This document shows, piece after piece, positions 31,686-43,100 of a stretch of DNA of 64,000 bases. Under the pieces are notes generated by a model. That model ran no database searches. It saw nothing but the letters and a program-made list of their open reading frames with translations, and was not told where the DNA came from. The stretch is from Emiliania huxleyi CCMP1516 (Eukaryota > Haptophyta > Isochrysidales > Noelaerhabdaceae). Within the stretch, counting starts at the first letter, position 1. Every line of letters begins with the position of its first letter. The position numbers and the translations under genes are program-made. The DNA is taken from NCBI RefSeq assembly GCF_000372725.1, contig NW_005196021.1:812910-876909 (forward strand). The letters run 5' to 3'.

Positions 31686-32003
31686 ATGAGAGCTTCGGCA
31701 AACGAAACAAGTTCAACCTGCTTCTCCACGAGACATTCGGCGGCGGCTTCTCGCCGCCTGCAGTTGCAAAGATCAACCGCCTTGCGCGCAAGGCTCAACG
31801 CTCGGGCGTTGACCGCACCGCGTACCCTCCCCACTCCCGCCTCTCATTTGTGTCACACCACGCGGAACGCATCTCCATCGCTTCGGGAGAGATTTTTAGC
31901 AATACCAAACAACTCTAACACTCATGATGTCATGAAGGGGGTGAACCGTGCCATCCTCGATCGCCGTGCTAAGCTCGCTTCCGAGCTCTCACGCCGCGCG
32001 TAG
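31686..32003 (+). pseudogene. Diverged family A ORF copy, interrupted by the element's own end motif
   Basis: One frame reads NKFNLLLHETFGGGFSPPAV and SFVSHHAERIS, matching the ORF at 47140-47400. The match breaks at about 31885, where about 45 bp containing GATTTTTAGCAATACCAAAC (continuing AACTCTAACACTCA) is inserted. It then resumes as GVNRAILDRRAKLASELSRR. Relative to the 47-kb copy, the end motif lies inside the coding part instead of after it. The copy is broken and probably non-functional. Confidence 0.7.
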
Positions 32004-32163
32004 GGCCCCTAGGGGCCTAGAGAACACAACCCCCTCTCTCTTTTCTCCCAGTAAGCTAAAAGTACGTACAAATGTAAATGATTTCTCACCTCTCCTGTGG
32101 CCCCGGCGGGCCCCGCCCGCCGTAGGTCCGGCGTCAGCTTGGCCCCCGCCACTGGCCAACGCC

Positions 32164-32532
32164 ATGAGGGCATACAACGGTGCCCTGCTTCTGTGTGTTG
32201 GGGCTGCGGCAGCGCCGTACCCAACGCCGAATCCGTCATCGACTCGCATGGGCTTCTTGGGGGGTCCACCAACAACGGCCCTCATGCGAAAGGCGAAGCA
32301 GCTCCTTGAAGCATTGCCGCTGAGCAAGCAGATTGAGATCGTGAGCGCTGAGGCCACCGGAACCAGCGCCTTCACACCGCCGCCGACCAAAATGACTGAC
32401 GAGCAAGTCCTCGCCGAGCTGAGGGCTTCGCAAGCGTGGTTAGCGCCTCCAGCTTGCACGCGTCGCCCGGCGCGATCCACACAGGCTCCCAGCCGGCCAC
32501 GGGGCACTCGTTGCAACCGTTCGGATGCATGA
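32164..32532 (+). CDS. Hypothetical secreted protein (5' exon)
   Basis: The ATG at 32164 begins a typical signal peptide (MRAYNGALLLCVGAAAAPYP). The following sequence, LMRKAKQLLEALPLSKQIEI, VSAEATGTSAFTPP and KMTDEQVLAELRASQAW, looks coding. After about 32435 the frame loses its character, so an intron probably starts there and the listed end is only the frame's stop. No family recognised. It overlaps the 3' end of an opposite-strand gene. Confidence 0.45.
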   Translation: MRAYNGALLLCVGAAAAPYPTPNPSSTRMGFLGGPPTTALMRKAKQLLEALPLSKQIEIVSAEATGTSAFTPPPTKMTDEQVLAELRASQAWLAPPACTRRPARSTQAPSRPRGTRCNRSDA

Positions 32533-32761
32533 TGTCCCTGTCGATGCGAATGATGTCCAGCAGCTCGCGCGAGATGTTGTGCGGGAAGTACGCCATGCTG
32601 CCTTCAAATTGGCACGGGTCGACCACGCAGTGCATGGAGCAATCGCGTGTCGCGAGGAGCACTGTGGTTGCCACCAAGCAGCCCATGAAACCTGTGCAAG
32701 TCGTGGCGTATACGACCTTGAGCCCGGGTGGCGTGGCGGCAATGGCTCCCTTTTCCGACAT
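32372..32761 (-). CDS. Hypothetical Cys-rich membrane protein
   Basis: 129 aa from the ATG at 32761; the frame also stays open further upstream. It reads GLKVVYATTCTGFMGCLVATT (a probable membrane or signal segment), then DCSMHCVVDPCQFEGSMAYF, PHNISRELLDIIRIDRDI and NGCNECPVAGWEPVWIAPGD. Six or more Cys and an NIS glycosylation site suggest an extracellular protein. The part below about 32440 overlaps the plus-strand frame and may not be coding. The family is not recognised. Confidence 0.45.
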   Translation of the reverse strand: MSEKGAIAATPPGLKVVYATTCTGFMGCLVATTVLLATRDCSMHCVVDPCQFEGSMAYFPHNISRELLDIIRIDRDIMHPNGCNECPVAGWEPVWIAPGDACKLEALTTLAKPSARRGLARQSFWSAAV

Positions 32762-33162
32762 CGGCGTTGGCGGCGGACTGTCCCACAGCTGCTGTCCCAA
32801 GAACGCAGGTTGGCACGAAGAACGCAAGCGGTGGGAGCTCGCAGCGAACAAACTGCACCGCGCGTACAACACGTGTGGAGCAGCGCAGCGCGAGCTCTAC
32901 CGGCTCAGTGGACGCGTGAGGGGCTAGCTGTGGCGCGCGCGCCGCCGCCGCCGCGGCCGGGCGTGGGCGCTCGGAGGCTCCGTCAACAATGGAAACCGGC
33001 GGGCGCTATAGGTTGCTGAAAGGAGGCGTCCCTCAACATGCGGCCACATCACCGAGGGTCACCGCTTCCCATTCGAACAACGAAGTTACTATTAATTCGG
33101 TCGAGCCCAGGCAGTACTTCCATCCGGGAGGGGGAGGGAAGGCTGAGTGCTGCATGTCCACA

Positions 33163-33235
33163 GCCTCCGTGGCCCAACGGACAAGGCGCCCGACTACGGA
33201 TCGGGAGATTGTGAGTTCGAATCTCACCGGAGGTA
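33163..33235 (+). tRNA. tRNA-Arg (anticodon ACG)
   Basis: Complete 73-nt cloverleaf. The acceptor stem GCCTCCG pairs with CGGAGGT, the anticodon stem is CCCGA/TCGGG with loop CTACGGA, the T-loop is TTCGAAT and the discriminator is A. There is no intron. It is followed after only 4 nt by a second tRNA. Confidence 0.95.
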
Positions 33236-33239
33236 ATAC

Positions 33240-33312
33240 GGGGAATTAGATCAATTGGCAGATCGCCCGCTTAGCATGCGGGAGGTACGGGGATCGAAGC
33301 CCCGATTCTCCA
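33240..33312 (+). tRNA. tRNA-Ala (anticodon AGC)
   Basis: Complete 73-nt cloverleaf. The acceptor stem GGGGAAT pairs with ATTCTCC, the anticodon stem is CCCGC/GCGGG with loop TTAGCAT, the T-arm is CGGGG-ATCGAAG-CCCCG and the discriminator is A. A short T run (TTTT at about 33340) downstream could end Pol III transcription of both tRNAs. Confidence 0.95.
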
Positions 33313-33798
33313 CGTGCACCGTTGGTGTGAAACGTTGTTTTGCGCCAAGCGCCTGTTCACTGACGCCGGACCAATTTTGCCACTTCCCGCACCGCCAAGG
33401 ATCGTCCCAATCCGCCGGGAGGCTCGAGTACGGCAGCCGTGCGGCGTGCGGCTGTAAGGCCGGGTGCTGGAGTGTGAGGCCGAATCCTCAGTCGCACGCG
33501 CACCGCTGCCCCCACGAATGATCACACGCATGGCATGGCACAGCGGAAGGCCCGCCTGCGAGCGTGGGAGACAGTCGCGGGGCGTGCGGTCTCAATGTAT
33601 CGCAGGAGGGAGGCGTGAGTGGTGGGCGATGAGGGTGGTGTCCCGGATCTCGCTAAAAATGGCGGCGTTCTGTTATTTTTCACTTATTGTAAGGTTGGGT
33701 CTGCTGTGAGAGAGAGTTGTTTTGTCTAAATTCTTTATCGTTCTTGCAGACCCTGCAAACTCGCATGGGCTCCGCACGCTCGTGAGTACGACTGTAAA

Positions 33799-35909
33799 AT
33801 GACCAGCCAGCAGAGCGTACCCAACATTGCCGCCGCGGCGGTGCTCCAGGCGTCCGAGGAGATGCCTGCGGGCTCGGCCGAGGTCCGCGGCTACGACTTT
33901 GACGCTGGCGTCGACCTCGCCGCACTCCTCGAGTCGTATGTTACCACCGGCTTCCAGGCAGCGCCGCCAAGCGCCGCTGCTGCCGCCCCCGCTGCCGACA
34001 CTCTCTGATTTCACGCGTTTCGCAGCTGCCGCCGCCGCTGCCACCGCTGTGACTGCTGTGGCCGCCGCCGCTCCACAGGCGACCAACTTTGGGCTCGCCG
34101 TCGAGGAGGTCCGGAGGATGCTGGCGTGGCGCCTAAGTGACGAGGAGGCGCCTCCGCCGCCCGAGGGGATCGTCGCCGGCTCGGAGGAGGACTCGGAGAT
34201 CCGCGACCCGGCCGAGCGGGCCAAGGTGCGGACCACCATCTTCCTCGGCTGCACCTCCAACCTCATCTCTGCGGGCACGCGAGAGTCGATCCGGTACTTG
34301 CTGCAACACAAGCTAGTCTCGTGCCTGGTGACGACGGCAGGCGGCGTGGAGGAGGACCTGATGAAGTGCCTCGCGCCGCACTACCTGGGCTCGCAGCGCG
34401 GCGTGGAGGGCTTCGCGCTCAAGGGCGCCGAGCTGCGGCAGAAGGGAATCAACCGGATCGGAAACCTGCTGGTGCCCAACCGCAACTACTGCTTGTTTGA
34501 GGACTGGTGGGTGGTGGTAGATGCGGGTCACGTGCACCCCTGTCTCCCGACCCCCCTCGGGGAGAATCGCACTTTCTTCCATCGCATTCTAGCCCTTGCA
34601 TTGGCGCGCTGGTTGGTATGCACTGCACTTTACCACCGCTCTGCGCACTGCACTTTACCACACCCTCGCACCACCCTGACTTGGTGCACACACGACGCCA
34701 GGCTGACGCCCCTGCTCGACACGCTGATGGACGAGCAGGAGGCGAGCGGCGGCGCCACCTCGCCGAGCCGCATGATCTGGCGAATGGGCGAGAGAATCGA
34801 CGACGCTTCCTCCATCTGCTACTGGGCGAACCGCAACCGCATCCCGATCTTTTGCCCGGCGATCACCGACGGCTCGATCGGCGACATGCTCTTCTTCCAC
34901 TCGTACAAGCGGCCGGGCCTCGTCGTCGACCTCGTGCAAGACATCCGCGCGATCAACTCGATGGCGGTCGACGCGCGCCGCACGGGCGCGCCAGCAACGC
35001 ATAGCGTCGTCGGCCCCTCCGTGCCCCCGGACACCAGAGACCCTCGCGTGCACGCTACCCCGCAAGAGCGCGCACGAGCTCGGCCTTGCGCCTCGCGGAG
35101 AAGCCCCGCACGCCCCTCCGCCGCGGCTGGTCGGCACCATGGCAACATAGGGCTAGCAAGCCATGCCGAGGCCTAGGGCTAGCAAGCCATGCCGAGGCCT
35201 AGGGCGAGCTCTCCCACTACCGAGCCCGCGATGGCGAGACCGAGACGGGGCGCTCCGGGGTCGGCTTGTATCGTCGGCGGGTACACGGGCGGCAGTCTAG
35301 GAGGCGCAGAGGGCGCCAGCAACGCATAGCGGCACCATGGCAAACATAGAGGGGCCCGCGGCGCACAGTAGCACCACAGTACCACACCCCGCGGCTCACA
35401 GCTGTGTGGCGCGCTCGGCGGCGGCGAGGAGGCGCTGCGCCCAGATCACCCGAGATTACTCGAGATCACCCGAGATTATCCGAGATCGCCCGAGATTGCT
35501 CGAGATCGCCCACGTGACACGTGTCGCCGCTGCGAGCAGGGATGCTCATCTGCGGCGGCGGCCTTGTCAAGCACCACATCTGTAACGCCAACCTGATGCG
35601 CAACGGCGCTGACTACGCCGTCTTCGTCAACACAGGGCAGGAGTTCGACGGCTCCGACTCGGGCGCCAAGCCCGACGAGGCGGTCTCGTGGGGCAAGGCG
35701 CACGCGCACACGCACCGCGCGCAGTGGCGGAGAGCGCACCGCCGCCTCACCTCGACGCCCTCGCCCTCGCCCTCGCGCGCCAGGTGCGGCCAGAGGCGAC
35801 CCCTGTCAAGGTTTGCGCCGACGCGACTCTGCTGCTGCCGCTGCTCGTCGCGCAGACGTTTGCGCGCGAAAGAGGTGCTGAGGCGGCCGCCGCGGCCGCG
35901 CCGCCCTAG
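33799..35909 (+). CDS. DHPS: Deoxyhypusine synthase, 5 exons
   Basis: Model: join(33799..33957, 34079..34506, 34702..34985, 35540..35697, 35784..35909), 384 aa. It transfers the aminobutyl group of spermidine to a lysine of eIF5A, NAD-dependent and cytosolic. Family blocks: [115 protein letters not shown] and [15 protein letters not shown]. The catalytic Lys lies in SWGK (residue 343), directly before the last intron. Length is normal for the family. Introns 1, 3 and 4 are GC-AG and intron 2 is GT-AG. Intron 3 (554 nt) holds CGAGATCACC-type repeats (35441-35515) and two copies of a 27-bp unit (about 35150-35205). Splicing restores the conserved blocks exactly, which strongly supports these non-GT junctions. 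Confidence 0.95.
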
Positions 35910-37169
35910 ATCCCCCCCCCCCCCCCCCGCGCGCCCCAACTGGAACTCCGCTTTGGGGGCGTGCCGCACGGACATGTTCACGTCTTCGATGTTAGGAGAC
36001 TAAGAATATCAGAGTCCCAGAGACACCATGTCAAAACTACAGGGGTAGGCAATGAAACGGAGCTTTGCGCCCTTTCCCACCCGCCGGGGGGGGCACCCAG
36101 GCCGGCCACCTGATCGGTAGTGGTGGACGGGAGGCGCGAACAGCGCCATCTTGGGGTCTACACGCCGACGGCCAGTGCTCCCGTCAGTGACTGACCAGGA
36201 AGAGGGGCTGCGTGGCCTTCTCAGCCGCCGGCCGCGCGTCCGTGTGGTCTACAGTTAACGAACCACGAGCCCTGCTTCCGTTTTAACACAAATTGGGTGG
36301 CGAACTCGGCGCCCATAGCTCTGGCTCGAGTTTTAGCGATTTCCGATTATGTCACGAGAAACGCATAAGCCGCTACATCGAAATGGCCGAGGTAGCCGAA
36401 ATCGCAGCTTCCGCTGTAGCGGCTAATGCGTTCTCCGAGGTCATGTTCGTGGGCGGAAAACGAACCGGCGGGGCACCTTACGGGCTGTGTTCAAACGAGA
36501 GGCCAGAGCCTGTTCACGCGCGATGGCCAGCCGTGGTGAGTTGAAGGTCTCACGGGGCCACAACGAAGGCGCTCTCAAAAAATCTTGTGGGCAACAGGAA
36601 GGTGTGGCCAAAAACAACCAGCCCCCGTGGGAACGCACTCCCGGCTCCCATGCGTGGCCCCCTCCCGACACCGGAGGTCTCCGGGGCACGCCCCCGTGCA
36701 CGCCTCCTCACCGATGACCGATGGCAAAAGAAATCGAACTCCGCACGGCTGACGCAAGCTGGATGGCTTGTCTGTTTTCCTTTTTTCTGGATGCCCCCCA
36801 CCCCCCCTTAACGCGAATACAAAAGAATTTTCTCTCAAAAAACTAGGCACGGGACTGGCGCGCAGTGGCACCACACCAGTCACCACGATACGGCTCTACC
36901 CTCGCGGCCGCGCAGGACGAAAGAGCTGGAAGTGGAACCCCACGTCCCACGACGCAAATCATAAAATCTCCATCCGGACTGCCCGTGCACATGCACATGT
37001 ACATGTTGTACATGTGACTCCCCCCCCTCTCCCCCCTCCCTCCAACGCAACATGAATGCCGCGCACAACATCCCACGGATGCTCCATGTGCGAGCTAGCT
37101 CTACTAATCGTCCCGTGTTTGCAGGTCATCGCCGCGCCGCACGTTTTGCGCACGACATCGCGCAACCGA
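35910..37169. other. Intergenic, with poly-C run and hairpin
   Basis: No gene recognised. A C run lies at about 35912-35928. An inverted repeat pairs 36356-36377 with 36415-36435 (GAGAAACGCATAAGCCGCTA against TAGCGGCTAATGCGTTCTC, one gap), with an inner pair CCGATT/AATCG type. The segment 36840-36880 carries GGGACTGGCGCGCAGTGGCAC, trimmed core GGGACTGGCGCGC, also found near 14570. Confidence 0.5.
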
Positions 37170-40100
37170 TCAGACCTGCTGCTGCACCGACGACGCCTCG
37201 CCTCCAGAGACCTCGCGCGCCTCCGCAGAGCTGCGGCTGCTCATCTTGGCGAACACCCGGCTGAGTCCGCCAAGGCTGCGCATCGCGAGACTGGTGCTGC
37301 CCTCAACGACGCTGCCTGAAGCGAAGAGGCCCGCCCGCGACCGAGCAGGGGTCGCGCCTAGGCTCTTTGCCAGAAGGACGAGCGACACCTGCGGGCAGGG
37401 ACCCGCCCCTCGTCACGAAACGCTCGATGCGGGGGAGAGCTCGCTGTGGGAGAGAGGGCGCGCGCCTTGCGGTGGTGGCCGGGGAAGCAGGATTTTGCCA
37501 GGTCCTTGTAGAGTCCGCCGGCGATGAGCTCCTGCGGCGTTGGGGGGGGAGAGGGTTGGGGAGGAGGGGTGGCGGGACAGGCGCCACGTTGAGACATTCG
37601 CTCCTGCGGCGTGACTTCGAAAAACCTCGAGAACTGGCAGCCGCCGAGCGCGGGGTCGTTCTCGTGCGCCATGACGATCTTCAGCTTGTCCTCCCGCGCC
37701 TGCTTGACCTGCTCGGCCAGCCGCTCGTCGCTGACGAAGCTGTCCTCGTTGAGGTAGAGCAGCAAGTGCGTCGCGCTGGCCGGCCGATCATCGGTGGTGC
37801 AGATCGTGAGACCGGCGGTCTCACGATCTGGGGCAAAGGCGGCGGCGATCTCATCGGCCAGCGCCAGCGACCCCGCGTTGGCTGGCGAGGCCCAGAGCGT
37901 GCACGGTTTGGAAAAGGCGAGCGACTGGCTCTCGAGCTCACCCGACACGCAGAGCGGAAGGGAGGTCCTGTCCAGAAAGTTGGGCGAGCAGAGGAGCACC
38001 GCCTAGGTTGGTTCAAGTGGGGTTGGCCGGGAGGTAGAGTGAGAGAACGGAGCTGGCTGTGGCCGGCGGCGCCTCGGCGATGATCTTGAGCGAGATGAGC
38101 TGAAACTCATCGATGCGATACCAAATCGTGAGCGGCCAGTCGTTGTCAAAGATGGCCGGCTGCAGGTCCTCGGGGCACTCGTCGCGCAGCGCCTGGAGCG
38201 TCCCGCCGCCCTTTTCAGGGTCCGCTTCTTGGACGAGGACGAGCGGCTTGTCCTTCTCGAGCGACGAGCGGACCTCTCGGAGGCAGTTCTGTGGCGCGGG
38301 CGAGGCGGCAGATCTTGGGGCCAGGGTGCGGTAGAGGGGCGGGGTGGGAGGAAGAGGCGAGCCTTGGAGCGGAAGTAGCCCTGCGAGAGGAAGAAGAGGA
38401 TGACCTGCGAGCTCTGGATGTACTCCTCCAGCGCCCCGATATCCTTGAGATCATCTACCTATGAGCACACCGCGGTGCGTCAGGGGGGCTCTGTGTGTAG
38501 CTTAAGCAGCGCTGATGAGCATGTGCGCACGTCGAGAAAGACTTTGATGTCCGGCAGCAGCTGCTCGAGCTCACCCTTGATGACCTTGACGGCGTCTTGA
38601 CCGGTCGACCTATTCGTTTGGGTGAGGGACGGGGGTCACGCCGGCTGTTTTCGCTCCCTCTCTCCCTCCATAGCCGTGACTCACCAGATGTGGCTGTTGA
38701 AGAGGTGCCACGTGAGGCCCCTCACGATGCTCAGCTCGGGGGGCTGCTTGGTCGAGACGAGTCGGATCGTGGGGATCTTGGCGACGCGACGGGCGGCGAT
38801 GATGGCGCCGACGAGGAAGAAGGCGAGCACGACTGCAACGAGGATGATCATCGAGTCGACAATCACATTGAGGCTGCGGAAGCCGAGGACATCGGCGGGA
38901 TCTACTCCCTGGTACCGCTCCTGGATGCCGAGGAAGATGGTGCTCCAGTTGGTGCCGAGGAAGAGGAGGAGGAGCACGAGGCTCGTGGCGACGGCGAGCA
39001 CGTTGTCCTCGACCCGCTTGTACGGCCGCACGACGGCGAGTGCGACGGCGTAGCATGAGCAGATGAGCGTCGCCACCACGAGGCGAACAAAGGCGCGCTC
39101 CTCCGGGATCAGAAGCACGAAGCCAGTCAGCACGAGCTTGCGCGCCAGCTCGACCGCCTCCCACCAGTACCAGGTCGTCTCGTACTCCCGGTGGAGGAAG
39201 GCGGTGGCCCGCGTCAGAGCATTCGGCGTCTTGGCCTGCAGCGGCTTGTAGCAAGCGGCGAGGAGCGACGTGAAGAGGACCAGCGAGCCGGCGGGCCAGA
39301 GGACGATGAAGCCGGTGGCGAGGGCGGTGATGGGTCCGTGATCGTCGGAGCCGCACTCGACGCTCGCGTCCTGCCGCATGTAGGAGACCTGCTCTAGCTC
39401 CTCGCCGGGCGGAGAGATGGTGTAGGCCTATCAGCAGAAACTTACGAGGACTGAGGGGTGTGGTGTTGTGAGCAACGGCAGTCATCAGCTGTGAGAGGGC
39501 GCCTGGCACGACCAGGAGCGGAAGATGGAGGCGCTGATGGAGGGCACGAAGCAGAAGATGAGCACCAAACCGGCCGGCGTGAGGTCGAGGAGGCCGAGGG
39601 CCGCCTCCGCGTACCACGGCCTCTCGCGCGGCGCCGGGGCGGCGCGCCAGCGGTAGAGCCGCAGACTTATCCCCGCGATCATGAGCAAGGCGATGAGGGC
39701 GACGGGGGAGAGGGCGATGGCGAGGAGCCGCAGAGCGTAGCCGAGGCACTGCTCCGGCAGGAAAAAGCCAGACCAGTCGATGGAGATCACGTTGGCCAAG
39801 TTGTCCGTCCAGCCCGTGTACTTGTCCGGCAGCCGCGCGGAGTAGGTGGAGGAGAGGACGGTGCAGATCTGATAGAAGCCAAACAAGATCTTGAGCTTTG
39901 CCGTCATTCCGCCCCCGACGTAGTACTTGACGGAGCGGTCTGCAAAGCGGAGGATAGGCCCGATGATGCGCTCCTTCCGCCACGGCATGTGGTAGGCCCA
40001 CGCCGCCAAGCCGCACGCGACGCAGAGGCCGAGGACGAGGCCGGCGATGCGGCCCGCCGCCGCGCCGCGCGGAGCGCACTCCTTGCAGTTGACGCCATCG

Positions 40101-43100
40101 ACGAGGTACTGGTTCTCTGCGGCGCAGAGCTGGCACTCGGGTCCTTTGAAGTCCGAAGCGCAGTACTCTGAGCCCGCCTCCACCATCCTCCGGCCTCTCG
40201 CCACCGGCTCGCTGCCGGCGCACCGCGTCTTGCCGGCATTGGCATTGCCGCCAAAGACGCGGCACTCTGTCAGCACGGCGGAGGAGGGGCTGGCGCGCCA
40301 GAAGCCGGGCGGGAGGACGAGGGAAGAAAGGGTAGTGTTGTCCGGACAGTCCGCGTTCGGCGGGCAAGGTTTGCAGTATTCGGTCGGGGATTTGAAGATG
40401 TCCCCTGGGTCGGCGCTCTGGAGCAGGTAGAAGCCCTCCTTGCAGATGGAGCAGGTGACGTCGCCGCTCTTGGAGCTGAGGGGGTGGGGGCAGAGAGTGC
40501 ACTGCGAGAGGCCCTCGCTCGCCGCGTAGGTGCCCGCCTCGCACTCCTCGCAAGCGGTGCCGGAGGCTGCGTAGTGGCCGATAGGGCAGAGCTCGCAAGC
40601 GGGCATGTTGGCCGAAGAGGCGACGCTACCCGGAGCGCACGGCGTCTGCTGCGTGGAGCCCGTGGTGGCGAAGTGGCCCGGCGTGGCGTCGGTGCACTCG
40701 CTGGCGCCGGTCGCGCCCTGGTAGGAGCCCTCGGCGCACAGCTCACAGACCTCGTTGCGCGTGCCGCTCGCGAAGCTGCCCTCGCCGCACGCCGTCTGCT
40801 CGGTGGCGCCCCGGGCGGCGATGTGGCCCGGAGCGGCGGGCGTGCACTGCGAGGCGGCCGACAGGTCCGTCCTGTTCGAGGAGGAACCGCCCTCGCACGG
40901 CAGCGGCCTCGACGCGCCCGGCTCGCAGTAGCTGCCCTGCTCGCAGTCGAGGCAGGACGTCGCGCCCGTGTCGTTCTGGTAGGTCCCGCCAGCGCACAGC
41001 GCGCACTCGGAGAGGCCGGCCGTGGCGGCGTAGCTTCCCTTGGCGCACGCCGTCTGCTGCGTCGAGCCCGTGGTGGCGAAGTGGCCCGGCGAGGCGTCGG
41101 TGCACTGCGAGGCGTCGGTGAGGTCCGCCTTGTCCGAGTAGGTACCCGCGTCGCAAGGCAGCGGCGCCGATGCGCCCTTGGCGCAGTAGCGTCCCGCCTC
41201 GCATTCGCGGCAGGACGTCGCGCCTGTGTCGTTCTGGTAGGTCCCACCGACGCAGCTGGCGCACTCGGGAAGGCCCGCCGTGGCGGCGACGGTGCCCGGC
41301 CGACACGGCGCGCACGTCTCGCTGCTTTCCGCGCCCCGCGTTGCGCTCGCGGTGCCGGCGGGGCAGAGCTCGCACGCGGCGCTCGAGTTGGAGCCGTTGG
41401 CCGGGTTGAAGCTGCCGGCGGGGCAGGGCTCCCAGACCATGCGTGTGGCGGCGCCCGCCTCCTCGCAGTAGCCGCCGCGCGGGCAAGGGTCGCAGGCGGA
41501 GAGGCCGACGTCGGGAGAGAAGCTGCCCGCTGCGCAAGGAAGGCACTCCTCCTCTCCCGCGAGGGGCTGATGCTGGCCCGGAGCGCACGGGATGCAGCTC
41601 TCGCTGCTCGCCGCGCCGAGGGCGGGCATGCGAGTGCCGACCGGGCAGGGCTCGGGGTCGGCGGTCCCCTCCTTGCAAAAGTGGCCCCTGGTGCACTGGC
41701 CGCTGCAGGAGGAGTCGGTGAGGTTTGTCGTTGCCCCATAGTAGCCCGCGGAGCAAGGGTTGCACTCGGGGACACTGAAGTCGCCCTTAAAGGAGCCCTC
41801 GGCCGGCAACCAGCTGCCCAAGCGGCATACCCAGTCTATCTCCGAGTTTTGAGTATGTATCGTGACACCGTCGTTGCCAGTGAAGGAGGCGTTGCTGATG
41901 GAGGTTTGTTCGTGGTTTTGCAGGTACAGCACCGAGCCTGTTGAAGCCGAGTTGTTGATGAAGTCGACACCCGCGATGGAGAGGGACTCGCTGTTATACG
42001 CGGAGACGACGCCGCCGTTCTGCGGTTGAGGAGAGGGCGGGGTGAGGCAGGCCGGCCCTCTCTACCTCTCGCCTCGCTGCCGTGCGACGCTACTGGGCGG
42101 CTAGCTCTACGCGGCGCACATCGCGAGCCGAGCAGCCCGACACGCTCGAGCCGCTTATCGAGACCGCACTGCTGCGAAACGCGTAGACGACGCCGCCCCA
42201 CTGCGGTTGCGAGGAGAGAGCGGGGTGAGGCAGCCGTGGCCCTCTCCATCTCTCGCCCTGCTGCCGTGCGGCGCTGCAGGGAGGCTGCTAGCTCTACGCG
42301 GCGCACATTAGCAGAGCAGCCCGACACGGTCGAGCCGATTATCGCGACCGCACCGCTGTTCTGAAGCGCGTAGACGACGCCGCCGTCCTGCGGTTGAGGA
42401 GAGGGCGGGGTGAGGCAGGCCGGCCCTCTCTACCTCTCGCCTCGCTGCCGTGCGACGCTACTGGGCGGCTAGCTCTACGCGGCGCACAGCGCCAGCCGAG
42501 CAGCCCGACACGCTCGAGCCGCTTATCGAGACCGCACCGCTGCGAAACGCGTAGACGACGCCGCTGTACTGCGGTTGCGAGGAGAGAGCGGGGTGAGGCT
42601 GCCGTGTCCCTCTCTATCTCTCGCCCTGCTGCCGTGCGGCGCTGCAGGGAGGCGGCTAGCTCTACGCGGCGCACCCCGTAATCGCCATCAGCAGAGCAGC
42701 CCGACACGGTCGAGCCGGTTATCGAGACCGCACCGCTGTTCGCCGAGTAGACGACGCCGCCGTTCTGCGGTTGCGAGGAGAGAGCGGGGTGAGGCAGCCG
42801 TGGCCCTCTCCATCTCTCGCCCTGCTGCCGTGCGGCGCTGCAGGGAGGCTGCTAGCTCTACGCGGCGCACATTAGCAGAGCAGCCCGACACGGTCGAGCC
42901 GATTATCGCGACCGCACCGCTGTTCTCATACGCGTAGACGACGCCGCCGTCCTGCGGTTGCGAGGAGAGAGCGGGGTGAGGCAGCCGTGGCCCCTCTTCA
43001 CCTCTCGCCACCAGTGCAGCGCTGCAGGGGTGCGGCTAGCTTTACGCGGCGCACATTGCCAGCCGAGCAGTCCCTGACGGTCGACTCGATGATCTCGACG

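Noticed and set aside
40484-41944. 486-codon plus-strand ORF opposite the Cys-rich receptor part
   Set aside because: Ala/Arg-rich shadow; the minus frame has regular Cys spacing typical of GCC2/GCC3 repeats.
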